NCBI RefSeq assembly: GCF_900100785.1
Contig: NZ_FNCP01000001.1
Location: forward strand, 186,001 to 250,000
Source: Desulfosporosinus hippei DSM 8344
GTDB lineage: Bacteria > Bacillota > Desulfitobacteriia > Desulfitobacteriales > Desulfitobacteriaceae
DNA: 64,000 bases
Reading direction: 5' to 3'
The translations under genes were made by a program, and so were the position numbers. Shown piece after piece: positions 17,404-25,375 of the stretch. Position 1 is the stretch's first letter, and every line of letters starts with the position of its first letter. The notes beneath the pieces were generated by a model. It worked only from the letters and a program-made list of their open reading frames with translations. It had not been told where the DNA came from and ran no database searches.

Positions 17404-17574
17404 TTAAGCAGGATTTGGTGCTTCAACTGGACAGACAGTGGCGCAAGAACCGCAATCGATGCAAAGCTCTGCATTGATAACGTATTGACCGTCACCTTCG
17501 CTGATAGCAGATACTGTACATTCTCCTTCACAAGCACCGCAACTTATGCATTCTGAGCTAATAACGTATGCCAT
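17404..17574 (-). CDS. 2[4Fe-4S] ferredoxin
   Basis: A 56-residue clostridial-type ferredoxin, a cytoplasmic low-potential electron carrier. Both cluster motifs are complete: CISCGACEGEC...  and CIDCGSCATVCP, each the CxxCxxC...CP type with the first lacking the usual proline (ECTV). I choose ATG at 17574 (MAYVISS), which gives the usual family length; AGAGGGG lies about nine bases upstream. It is monocistronic and followed by a strong terminator. Confidence 0.95.
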   Translation of the reverse strand: MAYVISSECISCGACEGECTVSAISEGDGQYVINAELCIDCGSCATVCPVEAPNPA

Positions 17575-17688
17575 ACCCAACATCCCCTCTTCTCCGAACT
17601 TCAGAATCAATATACCAAAGCCATGGAGAAAAGGCAAGCTAAAAACTATTAGGTTATCACATAAAAAGTAAAATTATTCATTCGTTAG

Positions 17689-17844
17689 TTATAGATCACG
17701 TCCCGGTCTGTAAGGTACTTGATAAAGTCTCCTTAGACAATGGGAACAATACGGGAGAACCCTGTTACTTACATGATTTCTTCGAAAAAGAATATGTCCC
17801 AGATCTTCATGTTCAAATCCACAAGCACGACACTTTTCCAACAT
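17689..17844 (-). CDS. small zinc-ribbon protein (51 residues)
   Basis: A 51-residue, Arg/His-rich protein with two CxxC knuckles: CRAC near residues 5-8 and CSHC near 36-39, consistent with one zinc-ribbon. ATG at 17844 is preceded by GAGGAGG with a ten-base gap, and the frame ends at TAA 17689. Codon use is like neighbours. I do not recognise the family. It lies between the ferredoxin gene and the VWA gene on the same strand. A nucleic-acid or protein-binding role is possible but unproven. Confidence 0.72.
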   Translation of the reverse strand: MLEKCRACGFEHEDLGHILFRRNHVSNRVLPYCSHCLRRLYQVPYRPGRDL

Positions 17845-17916
17845 AAAATTTTTACCTCCTCACACACGATTGTGCGTTTCTGTACAAGTAATTTAGTTAT
17901 AGTATGCTCCGTTTTT

Positions 17917-17952
17917 AAAAAAAATAAACAAGCAATTTAGAATTGCTTGTTT
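17917..17952 (-). terminator. Rho-independent terminator overlapping the VWA stop codon
   Basis: On the minus strand AAACAAGCAATT (17952-17941) pairs perfectly with AATTGCTTGTTT (17937-17926) around CTA, then ATTTTTTTT follows. The left arm is the last four codons of the VWA gene, so the transcript ends almost at the stop codon. Confidence 0.9.
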
Positions 17953-19292
17953 AAGATTTGAGTCAGATGCCCCAGAGTGTAACACTCGTACATTTGGCAG
18001 AAAGGAAGAAATGCTTTTACAAAAGGAGTTTCTGACCACCGCCGCTCCGGAAGAGTATTTAACCATAGAACTTTACGAACCTGTCTATTAGCCCAACTCA
18101 ATAACTCTGCTGCCTTTTCCCCTTCAAGTGTCTGAGCATCACTCACAATCAGAAGCAGGGTTTGTTTTGAAAACACATCCGAATTATGCCTGTGCAGAGC
18201 TTCTAAAGCATTAGCAAGATTAGTCCCTCCTCCCCATTCCTTCCCGGACATGGAGAGAGCTTCTTTCACCATTGTTTCAAATGTTTGGCCCTTTTTAAAC
18301 TTCTGGTTTAAGGGTACTAACATTTCCCCAAAGGCAAATGTTTTAATTCCGTTAACAACAGTCGAAAGTCCATAAACAAATTGCCAGATAAACTCACTAT
18401 ATTTCAACATAGACCCGGAAATGTCACAGAGTAACACAATTTTGAGACGTCCCTTGCGGCGACTCCGATAACTACGGTCAATTAATACCCCGCCATACCT
18501 TAAATTCTTGCGCAGAGTCAGGCGCATATCCAGGCCTCCCCGGCGACGGGCGGCCCGATAGCGACGAGTCACTTGATTGGCAAGTCGTTGGCTAAGGCGC
18601 CGAATTAAGCGAACAACCTCCGGCCATTCTTCAGGAGAGATCTTCTTTAAATCCCGACTTATGACCTCAACCTCGCGATCACGTAGTGCTCTTTCCACCT
18701 CAGAGAGAATTCCATTAGTGGACCCCGGAGAAAGTATTGGCTCATCTTCATTTAATTTCCTGCGCCAATATTCTAAAGATCCGCGGAGAACCCGTTCTAC
18801 CATAGGCTGATAAGAATGATCCAAAGGCATTCCACCACGAGTTCCATTCGAGGATTTTTCCAAGAAATCTCTCAAGCGTTGTTTATCATCTTCAGGCATA
18901 CTTGCATACACTGCTCGCTGCTCTTCAGTAATATCTAATTCATTGTCTTGAAAACGCAGATCTTGGTAAGTACTTTCGATCTGCTCGTTCCATTGGTCAG
19001 CCTTTTGAGCAGCCGCCTTATTCCAAGCCTCTTTTTGTTCTAAAGTAGCAAAATAAGCCCGAAAGGTTTCTCTGAACGCGGAGATATGCTTAACATCCTT
19101 AACCATAGTCGCTTGTAAAACGCTCTCAACTCTATCACGGTCCACTAAACCGATAAGGGACAAACCTTCTGCCGCATCAAAAATTTCAGAAGGGCTTATT
19201 TTAATCCCTACCGTTCTCAATAACTGTGCAAACTCCACCAGGTGCTTATCTAGTTCACTGACCTTTCTATCGCTGTTGGTGTCCATGTGCAT
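17937..19292 (-). CDS. VWA domain protein, CoxE-like
   Basis: A 451-residue protein of the VWA/CoxE-like family that usually pairs with a MoxR ATPase to mature metal enzymes or act as a chaperone. The C-terminal von Willebrand A domain has a metal-site motif LLCDISGSMLKYSE near residue 280 and later GGGTNLANAL. The N-terminal half is helical and charged. I choose ATG at 19292 because AAGGAG lies six bases upstream; it overlaps the MoxR gene by 26 nt, indicating coupling. The target enzyme is not evident from neighbours. Confidence 0.88.
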   Translation of the reverse strand: MHMDTNSDRKVSELDKHLVEFAQLLRTVGIKISPSEIFDAAEGLSLIGLVDRDRVESVLQATMVKDVKHISAFRETFRAYFATLEQKEAWNKAAAQKADQWNEQIESTYQDLRFQDNELDITEEQRAVYASMPEDDKQRLRDFLEKSSNGTRGGMPLDHSYQPMVERVLRGSLEYWRRKLNEDEPILSPGSTNGILSEVERALRDREVEVISRDLKKISPEEWPEVVRLIRRLSQRLANQVTRRYRAARRRGGLDMRLTLRKNLRYGGVLIDRSYRSRRKGRLKIVLLCDISGSMLKYSEFIWQFVYGLSTVVNGIKTFAFGEMLVPLNQKFKKGQTFETMVKEALSMSGKEWGGGTNLANALEALHRHNSDVFSKQTLLLIVSDAQTLEGEKAAELLSWANRQVRKVLWLNTLPERRWSETPFVKAFLPFCQMYECYTLGHLTQILNKQF

Positions 19293-20190
19293 TCCGTTCT
19301 CCTTGTGCCATTTTACCTGACTCAAAAAGGAGGCCTTCTGCTCCCATCTCTTGATAGAATAGCTCTACATCATCCTGACTCTTAAGCAGCAAGGTTAATG
19401 TAGCTTCAACCCAGGCCGGATCCAGTCCCGTCTTACCCATTACGAGCAAAGCCTTTGCCCAGTCCATTGTTTCTGATACCGAAGGGGTCTTATTGAAAGA
19501 AAGTCGTTCCCGCAGCACATTAACAGCTCTTGCTACTTCTAGTGCTAATCGTTCCGGCAAATCCGGGACTTTTGCCCTAAGAATCCGAACCTCTTTGTTA
19601 ACTGAAGGCGGCTCTATATGGAGGAAAATGCATCGTCGCTTCAAGCCATCAGAAAGCTCTCTTTCTCCATTTGAAGTTAATACCACCATAGGACGTTCCT
19701 TGGCTTTAATAGTTCCCATTTCAGGTATTGTCACTTGGAACTCTCCTAAGAGCTCGAAGAGAAAGGCCTCAAATTCAGAATCGGTCTTATCAATTTCATC
19801 AATGAGGAGTACACATCGTTTTTCACTTAAAAGTGCCTGCAGTAACGGGCGAGGAAGCAGATAATCTGCAGAGAAGAGGTCGGCTTCTTGAAGATGTTCC
19901 CGACCCAGCTGTATCTTTAAAAGCTGTCGCTGATAATTCCATTCGTAAAGTGCTTTTGTCTCATCTAGACCTTCATAACATTGAAGTCGAATCAGAGGAG
20001 CTTCTAATACTTGGCTTAACACTTTAGCAATTTCCGTTTTTCCTACTCCAGCAGGTCCGGAAATTAAAAGTGGTTTTCCAAGCTCAGTCGCTAAAAAGGC
20101 AGTAAGCGCGATTCTATCATCCCGTTCGGTAATATAGCCGATAGCATCTAACTCTTTCTCAAATAGATCTAAAGTCCTTCGCTCCGTCAT
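19267..20190 (-). CDS. MoxR-type AAA+ ATPase
   Basis: A 307-residue AAA+ ATPase of the MoxR group. Walker A is GPAGVGKTEIAK near residue 40, Walker B is LLIDEIDKTD near 125, sensor 1 is VVLTSNGERE near 170, and the arginine finger region is LKRRCIFLHI. MoxR proteins work with VWA partners, and here the VWA gene follows with a 26-nt overlap. ATG at 20190 has a G-rich stretch just upstream. The gene follows bshA after a gap containing four heptad repeats. Confidence 0.9.
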   Translation of the reverse strand: MTERRTLDLFEKELDAIGYITERDDRIALTAFLATELGKPLLISGPAGVGKTEIAKVLSQVLEAPLIRLQCYEGLDETKALYEWNYQRQLLKIQLGREHLQEADLFSADYLLPRPLLQALLSEKRCVLLIDEIDKTDSEFEAFLFELLGEFQVTIPEMGTIKAKERPMVVLTSNGERELSDGLKRRCIFLHIEPPSVNKEVRILRAKVPDLPERLALEVARAVNVLRERLSFNKTPSVSETMDWAKALLVMGKTGLDPAWVEATLTLLLKSQDDVELFYQEMGAEGLLFESGKMAQGERNAHGHQQR

Positions 20191-20212
20191 TTTACCCCAC
20201 CCCCATATAGTA

Positions 20213-20240
20213 GTTCGATATTCGATGTTCGTTGTTCGAG
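20213..20240. repeat. tandem heptad array, four units
   Basis: GTTCGAT, ATTCGAT, GTTCGTT, GTTCGAG in strict 7-bp register, in the gap between the bshA stop (20245) and the MoxR start (20190). It belongs to the dispersed TTCGNNN family seen throughout the window. Confidence 0.85.
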
Positions 20241-20244
20241 ACTC

Positions 20245-21372
20245 TTAACCTTGAATAACACTTTCATAAACTGACTCATACCTTCTCACTGCTCGGTCAA
20301 TGGGAAAGGCTTCTCTTGCCCAATTTGCTGCTTGCTCAGAAAAACTCATATATCTTGAGCAATCAGTTAATAGTTTAAGAACTGCCTCACTCATTCCATA
20401 AATATCTCCTACATCAGCGAGATAACCGGTTTCACCATCTTTTATGACTTCTGGTAAGCCTCCTACCCTGCTAGCAACCACTGGAACACCACAGGCCATC
20501 GCCTCTAAGGCTACCAGTCCAAAACTCTCCTGTTCTGAGGGGAGAATGAATACATCGGTCATCTGCAAAATATCCTGTACAGTTTCTTGTTTGCCGAGAA
20601 ACTGTACTTTTTTCTCAAGTCCCCGTTTAGTGACTTCCCGTTCTACCTTAACCATTTCAGGCCCATCTCCAACAAGTAAGAGGCGGCAAGGAACAGCCTT
20701 TTCAACCAGATCAAATATTTTAACCACATCTACAACCCTTTTGACTTCTCTAAAATTTGAGATATGGGTTAAAATCTTTTCTCCAAAGGGAGCAAAGTGC
20801 TCTTTGCATTTTGACATTAATCCCCCTTTGGGTAGGTACATCGATGGATCGATAAAATTTGGAATAAACTCTATTTCCTGATCCAGCGACTCAAAGGCAG
20901 CTGCGGTTTCTCTTGCCAGGGAATTTGAAACTGCTGTAATACGGTCACTAACCTTAAGCGCTAAGCAGGTTAATAGCTTAAACTCTTCATAGGCACCTAC
21001 TAAAGTAATATCTGTTCCATGTAGCGTTGTAACTAACGGAATAGGCTTAGTCATCATTTGTTTAGCCAAATATGCGCTAATACTATGTGGAATAGCATAA
21101 TGAGCATGGATTAAATCCAACCCTACATAATTAGCTACTTCTACGATTTTATTAGCAAGCAACAAAGTGTAGGGCGGATATTTGAACACAGGATAGCTTA
21201 CATCTGTCACCTCATGATAAAAGAGCTTCTCATGAAAACGACGCAAACGAAAGGGGCGAGCCGAAGAAATAAAATGAACTTCATGCCCTCGTTCGCCTAG
21301 TGCATACCCGAGTTCAGTTGCAACAACACCGCTTCCCCCATAACTTGGGTAACATACCATTCCGATTTTCAC
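20245..21372 (-). CDS. bshA: N-acetyl-alpha-D-glucosaminyl L-malate synthase BshA
   Basis: A GT4-family glycosyltransferase that couples UDP-GlcNAc with L-malate, the first step of bacillithiol synthesis. The 375-residue product starts KIGMVCYPSYGGSGVVATELG, split here by the family's YGGSG glycine loop, and contains HEVHFISSARPFR, the HAHYAIPHS motif and the C-terminal nucleotide-sugar motif PSEQESFGLVALEAMACG. I choose GTG at 21372 with GAGG eight bases upstream. A bshC homologue is found at 34220-35794; no bshB deacetylase is in the window. Close GT4 relatives exist, but the N-terminus fits BshA well. Confidence 0.88.
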   Translation of the reverse strand: MKIGMVCYPSYGGSGVVATELGYALGERGHEVHFISSARPFRLRRFHEKLFYHEVTDVSYPVFKYPPYTLLLANKIVEVANYVGLDLIHAHYAIPHSISAYLAKQMMTKPIPLVTTLHGTDITLVGAYEEFKLLTCLALKVSDRITAVSNSLARETAAAFESLDQEIEFIPNFIDPSMYLPKGGLMSKCKEHFAPFGEKILTHISNFREVKRVVDVVKIFDLVEKAVPCRLLLVGDGPEMVKVEREVTKRGLEKKVQFLGKQETVQDILQMTDVFILPSEQESFGLVALEAMACGVPVVASRVGGLPEVIKDGETGYLADVGDIYGMSEAVLKLLTDCSRYMSFSEQAANWAREAFPIDRAVRRYESVYESVIQG

Positions 21373-21446
21373 CAATTGCACCTCTTTTAATTAACCTGAA
21401 ATAAAAAGACCTGTAATGCCGAAGAGTGCTGTGAAATTCCCAAAAT

Positions 21447-21806
21447 TCAGGAATTCATTTCCTCAAAACCTATCGGCAATGCATCTTGAATGGCCTCCCC
21501 TATAATTTTCTGAATATCATTTACCATACAAGACACTTCAAACTCAGCTTCTAAATACTCTCTTGCAGTTGGGTTTATGCTTACCAAACTGTATAAGCGT
21601 TCTAGTTCTTGCTGTTTTTCCTCGCTGATTTCTTGCTCTAACATTTGGGCTTCACGGATCTCCCATTGTTTCAATTGAAATTCTCGAACCATCTTATGGT
21701 TATTTGCATCACTCATAACCTTTTCCTTTGATTTAAGAAAGTGCTTGAATTGATCCGATTCTTTTAGAGTACGAGCTAATTCGTGTGCCAAATCAGTAGT
21801 AGCCAT
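21447..21806 (-). CDS. YlbF/YmcA family protein
   Basis: A 119-residue, all-helical protein of the Com_YlbF family. In Bacillus YlbF and YmcA belong to a complex that guides RNase Y and affects sporulation, competence and biofilm formation. Seen here are LAHELARTLKESDQFKHFL and a helical, Gln/Glu-rich centre ending in YLEAEFEVSCMVNDIQKII. I choose ATG at 21806 (MATTDLA). No paralogue is adjacent. Family assignment is good; the specific role is inferred. Confidence 0.82.
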   Translation of the reverse strand: MATTDLAHELARTLKESDQFKHFLKSKEKVMSDANNHKMVREFQLKQWEIREAQMLEQEISEEKQQELERLYSLVSINPTAREYLEAEFEVSCMVNDIQKIIGEAIQDALPIGFEEMNS

Positions 21807-22000
21807 ATCCCTTCCCACTCCTCTGTAACAAGCTTCTATGTAGTAATATGATTAGTTTGTCAAAACCGCTTAGCCCAAACTTTAATATCTCATTATATAT
21901 AATTTTACCACAAGAGACAAATATAGACTTGCCAGACACTGAGTAGAGTCCGTCCAGAATAGATAATTTCTTGTACTATAGATTGTTGCATAAGTTGTAC

Positions 22001-22690
22001 TTATTGATTCTTATTCACAGTCCCCGCTAATATTTCAAAAGCCTGCAAGCGACTGAATGACAATAAGTCTGTCCATTGTACTTTGGAAATAATCCATGGA
22101 CAATGGGCAGCCATTCGGCTGGCAAATCCTATTGGACTCCCTCCATACATTTTTTCCAACCTACGTTGGGCAAGACTTACTGTGCCGGAGGAATGTGCAT
22201 TACAGGCTATCGGTTCCAAGCAAAGTATTGGTTCATCTTCATAGGTGACTAACAAGCCGAACTTATAAAGCTGTTTAACACCTACTTTTTCACGACAAAT
22301 TGATCCCATTAAGGGGACAGGGTCCGGTCGGATAACCCCACCAAGTTTACGCCAATAACTCTTTTCGGATAAATCCGAACTGGAGACACAGACCCCTAAC
22401 GCTCCCATTTGTAAAGCAAACCGAACAACAAACCGTGCAAAGTCAGATTCTACATTTCCATTCAATGATAGTCCCCTTAAAATGACAAGCCGCTCAGTAC
22501 TGCTAATAGTCAGATCTTCAATTCCTGTCACTCCCAATTGAACGACATTATAACCTGGCAACATACGAATTTGTGGATCTAGCTCAGTCCCTCTCTCATT
22601 AAGGAAGGCCCCAAGGGCTAATGCCCAATCCTTAAGACCGTCTTCATTCCATTCTGAGTGGGGAGAAAGGGCAATTTCTATCCAAGGCAT
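22001..22690 (-). CDS. hypothetical protein, 229 residues
   Basis: I do not recognise this protein. It is soluble, without signal peptide or membrane helix. Notable segments are a repeated SSTERLVILRGLSLNG, a region FARFVVRFALQMGALGVCVSSSD, and ICREKVGVKQLYKFGLLVTYEDEP. ATG at 22690 has AAGGAG nine bases upstream, so translation is credible. It sits between ylbF and a nuclease-like gene, same strand, with about 75 nt to the latter and 190 nt to ylbF. Confidence 0.65.
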   Translation of the reverse strand: MPWIEIALSPHSEWNEDGLKDWALALGAFLNERGTELDPQIRMLPGYNVVQLGVTGIEDLTISSTERLVILRGLSLNGNVESDFARFVVRFALQMGALGVCVSSSDLSEKSYWRKLGGVIRPDPVPLMGSICREKVGVKQLYKFGLLVTYEDEPILCLEPIACNAHSSGTVSLAQRRLEKMYGGSPIGFASRMAAHCPWIISKVQWTDLLSFSRLQAFEILAGTVNKNQ

Positions 22691-22764
22691 TTTTTTCGAC
22701 TCCTTCACAAACCGGCTTAACCATATACTTAGTGTTGCACCGGAATGTGAAGTCTATCCAGTTA

Positions 22765-23262
22765 TCAGCGCAATTGTTTTAGCAAAGTCCATCGCCTCTC
22801 TACAAAGTCATAGAACAGTAGCCAAATGTACTGAAAATCTGAAGGAGGCACAATAATTCCGGACCGATATACCTTGAAATTACACATGTGAAAAAGTGGC
22901 GAAACCACCCTAATTAAGAGAGCTAAAGGATAATCATGATTGTATCCTTTAGCCTTCTCGCTCTTTTGTAGTAACAAAGCATTTAGCCTTCGTACATACC
23001 CTTCAAGGTATTCGGGAGCCGGAGGATTATGACGTTCGTTAGATCGTCCGAAAACATAACGAGCCTCATCTGAATCATAGAACAAGTGGGTAACCTCTAC
23101 TCCAAGACGTGTCCCATCTGTTTGATTTTCGATGACAATATCAGGCCGATCTGTATGATCAAAGATTATATAATCCTTTCCATACTTACTATTCAATATC
23201 TCCACTAAAGCCTGAGCAGCCGTTTCCTCAATGAACCATTTCTCATCAAGTATATTTTCCAA
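22765..23262 (-). CDS. hypothetical protein with possible PD-(D/E)xK-like core
   Basis: A 165-residue protein not recognised by family. Residues 34-60 read FDHTDRPDIVIENQ then LGVEVTHL, an arrangement like the PD...(D/E)xK nuclease core (Pro40-Asp41, Glu56), but the expected Lys is replaced by Thr58. The rest contains a helical Arg/Lys region and a hydrophobic LLFYDFVERRW end. It may be a degenerate or divergent restriction-like fold. It starts 12 nt... after the PHP gene's stop on the same strand, so cotranscription is likely. Confidence 0.6.
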   Translation of the reverse strand: MENILDEKWFIEETAAQALVEILNSKYGKDYIIFDHTDRPDIVIENQTDGTRLGVEVTHLFYDSDEARYVFGRSNERHNPPAPEYLEGYVRRLNALLLQKSEKAKGYNHDYPLALLIRVVSPLFHMCNFKVYRSGIIVPPSDFQYIWLLFYDFVERRWTLLKQLR

Positions 23263-23273
23263 ATTATTCCCCC

Positions 23274-24035
23274 CTAATCCAGGGAATAGCTTACTTTATC
23301 TAGTCTGGAAAACCCAACAAGGGATTTCACGCCGACCTCATGTAGTAGCTGACTTGCTTCTGATAGATCTCGTCCTACATTTCCAGCACAATGCGCATCT
23401 GAACCTAAAGTAAACTCAATCCCGCGCCGGTGAATATCCTCTATGAGGCGTCTTTCCGGGTAAAATTCCTGAACTGGTTTATACCTTCCATTTGTATTAA
23501 CTTCCAATACTAACCCCTGCTCAGCGACCACTGTTAAGGCTTCATCAGCCAGTGCCAAAATATCTTTGGAAGGCCTTGCTCCAAATATTTTTATGAGATC
23601 AAAGTGTCCAATCGTTGTAAATAATCCACTCTTAGCTGCAAGTGTCACAACCTCAAAATATCTGCTATAAAACTGATCAATATCTTTCTTCCAATGCATG
23701 TGTTCTTCTTCAGGAATATCAAAAACCCAGCCATCAAATTCATGCACAGACCCAATAATAAAATCAAAAGGAAACTGCTCTATTAAGTTCTTAATCCTTC
23801 CTTCTTCATGGGGACGATATTCAGCTTCCAATCCAATTCTGACAGCCAAATGAGGGTAGTCCTTAGCAACCTCACGGATCATGGGGAAATTCATTTGATC
23901 CCAATAATAATCATGATCCGCAAATCCAATCTCTTTTAATCCTCGCCGAGTGGCTTCATCTAAAAAAGCCGCAATAGTTTCCCGGTTAGCCTCTCGATCA
24001 TTATGCCCGAGAAGATGCACATGCAAATCTAACAT
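23274..24035 (-). CDS. PHP-domain phosphatase (histidinol-phosphatase-like)
   Basis: A 253-residue PHP-domain phosphoesterase. Metal-binding motifs are seen: DLHVHLLGH at the N-terminus, FADHDYY near residue 40, GLEAEY near 70, GSVHEFDGW near 97, GHFDLI near 145 and GSDAHCAGNVG near 220. The overall pattern fits HisK/YtvP-type histidinol phosphatases, but no his genes are nearby, so the substrate is uncertain. ATG at 24035 has GGGGAG six bases upstream. It follows the TldD/E pair. Confidence 0.82.
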   Translation of the reverse strand: MLDLHVHLLGHNDREANRETIAAFLDEATRRGLKEIGFADHDYYWDQMNFPMIREVAKDYPHLAVRIGLEAEYRPHEEGRIKNLIEQFPFDFIIGSVHEFDGWVFDIPEEEHMHWKKDIDQFYSRYFEVVTLAAKSGLFTTIGHFDLIKIFGARPSKDILALADEALTVVAEQGLVLEVNTNGRYKPVQEFYPERRLIEDIHRRGIEFTLGSDAHCAGNVGRDLSEASQLLHEVGVKSLVGFSRLDKVSYSLD

Positions 24036-24055
24036 CACTAACTCCCCTCTATCTC

Positions 24056-25375
24056 TTACAGATTCTGTACTCCGGTTCTGATCATTAAATACGGATAATT
24101 ATCAAGTTCCGACAATGCCGTCTTTGTTGTTGCAGCAGCTAAATCAGCCAAAAAGTTACCCGATAGTTTAACATCTGTTTTTCCTACGATTCGACCCTTT
24201 AAAATTCTTAAGCTATGCGGTGCACTTAAGGAATATGAACCAGAAACTGAATCCTGTGTATGTAACCCAAGAACTGATAGAATGAGAACTCCATCCTCAA
24301 TCCCTTGTAACAATTCCAGCCAAGGAGCCTCGCTCTTATGCTTAATATAGAGGCCAGCCGTCCCCTGTGGAAGGCCAGTCGGCTTCGCACCCCAGCGAAC
24401 AGCATCTTTCACTCTCAGGTAAGGAGTCTTTAATTGCCCATCCTGAACCAAGACTGTTCGAGATGCCGGAATCCCTTCAGGAGTAACTAAATAAGATCCC
24501 AATTCTAAAGGACGGAATGGATCAATCATTAAGGAAAGCTGTTCGTGAAAAACTGGCTTGTTATCTTGAAAACTCTCCTTCGAAAAGGCCCCCTGCCCTT
24601 CAATCACTCGATCTCCCGAAAAATTAGGAAGTATAAATTGCCTCACCATATCTTCGGTCATGCCGGGTGCAAGGATTACTTGAGTATTGGCACCAACAGG
24701 AGATGCTTCCTTTTGCATCCATTCATACTGATTTACTGTTTGCAGCCATAATTTCTCCTGTTCTTCAGGTCGAATTAGTCTACGTTTAGCAAATCCTGCC
24801 CCAATTAAACTGTCAAAAGAAAACCCTGAGGCAAATTGAGATTGTTGATAAGTCACTGCAAGCCCCGTTGAGGTTCGAACATGCCTATAACCCCAAGCAG
24901 CTTGAATACTCCCCTGCATCTTTACATTTTTAGGTATGTCCTTTAACCAACGATCGGCCTGATCAAATAGAATTTTGTCATTACCAGTAATAATTGATTT
25001 AATCGACCGATCCTCAACCGCTACAAGGGGTAATGATTCAGGAGCAGGTATATGTACGGCATCCGGATCTGCATAAGAAGCTTGCTTCCATTGTTCCAAT
25101 GCTCTTGGCCAATAATCCGGGTCGCTGGAAAACGGGAGCTGAACCATAGTCTGACTACATGTCCCATCCGACCAGACTAAAAAAACATCTCCACTCTCCC
25201 CTTGACGATAACTTGGCGGAGTATAGACACTACCTGGGGAATTATCTTTTATTCCCAAGGCAACTACTTCCGATTCATGAACCACAATTCTCCAGGCTGA
25301 GAGTTTAAGCTCCTCATTCTTCGGAGCCCGCTGAGCCTTGTAGAGCAGATCCTCTAATTGAGCTACAAGTTTCAT
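24056..25375 (-). CDS. TldE/PmbA-family metallopeptidase partner
   Basis: A 439-residue protein of the TldD/PmbA family. TldD-TldE heterodimers degrade unfolded or modified peptides; TldE itself lacks the metal site. This protein has no HExxxH, fitting the TldE role. C-terminal motifs such as GSYLVTPEGIPASRTVLVQDG in pieces, and SGSYSLSAP resembling the family's G..S. region, support this. ATG at 25375 has AGGAGGAG upstream and overlaps the tldD stop by 4 nt (ATGA), the usual arrangement for interacting subunits. It is diverged from classical PmbA. Confidence 0.8.
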   Translation of the reverse strand: MKLVAQLEDLLYKAQRAPKNEELKLSAWRIVVHESEVVALGIKDNSPGSVYTPPSYRQGESGDVFLVWSDGTCSQTMVQLPFSSDPDYWPRALEQWKQASYADPDAVHIPAPESLPLVAVEDRSIKSIITGNDKILFDQADRWLKDIPKNVKMQGSIQAAWGYRHVRTSTGLAVTYQQSQFASGFSFDSLIGAGFAKRRLIRPEEQEKLWLQTVNQYEWMQKEASPVGANTQVILAPGMTEDMVRQFILPNFSGDRVIEGQGAFSKESFQDNKPVFHEQLSLMIDPFRPLELGSYLVTPEGIPASRTVLVQDGQLKTPYLRVKDAVRWGAKPTGLPQGTAGLYIKHKSEAPWLELLQGIEDGVLILSVLGLHTQDSVSGSYSLSAPHSLRILKGRIVGKTDVKLSGNFLADLAAATTKTALSELDNYPYLMIRTGVQNL

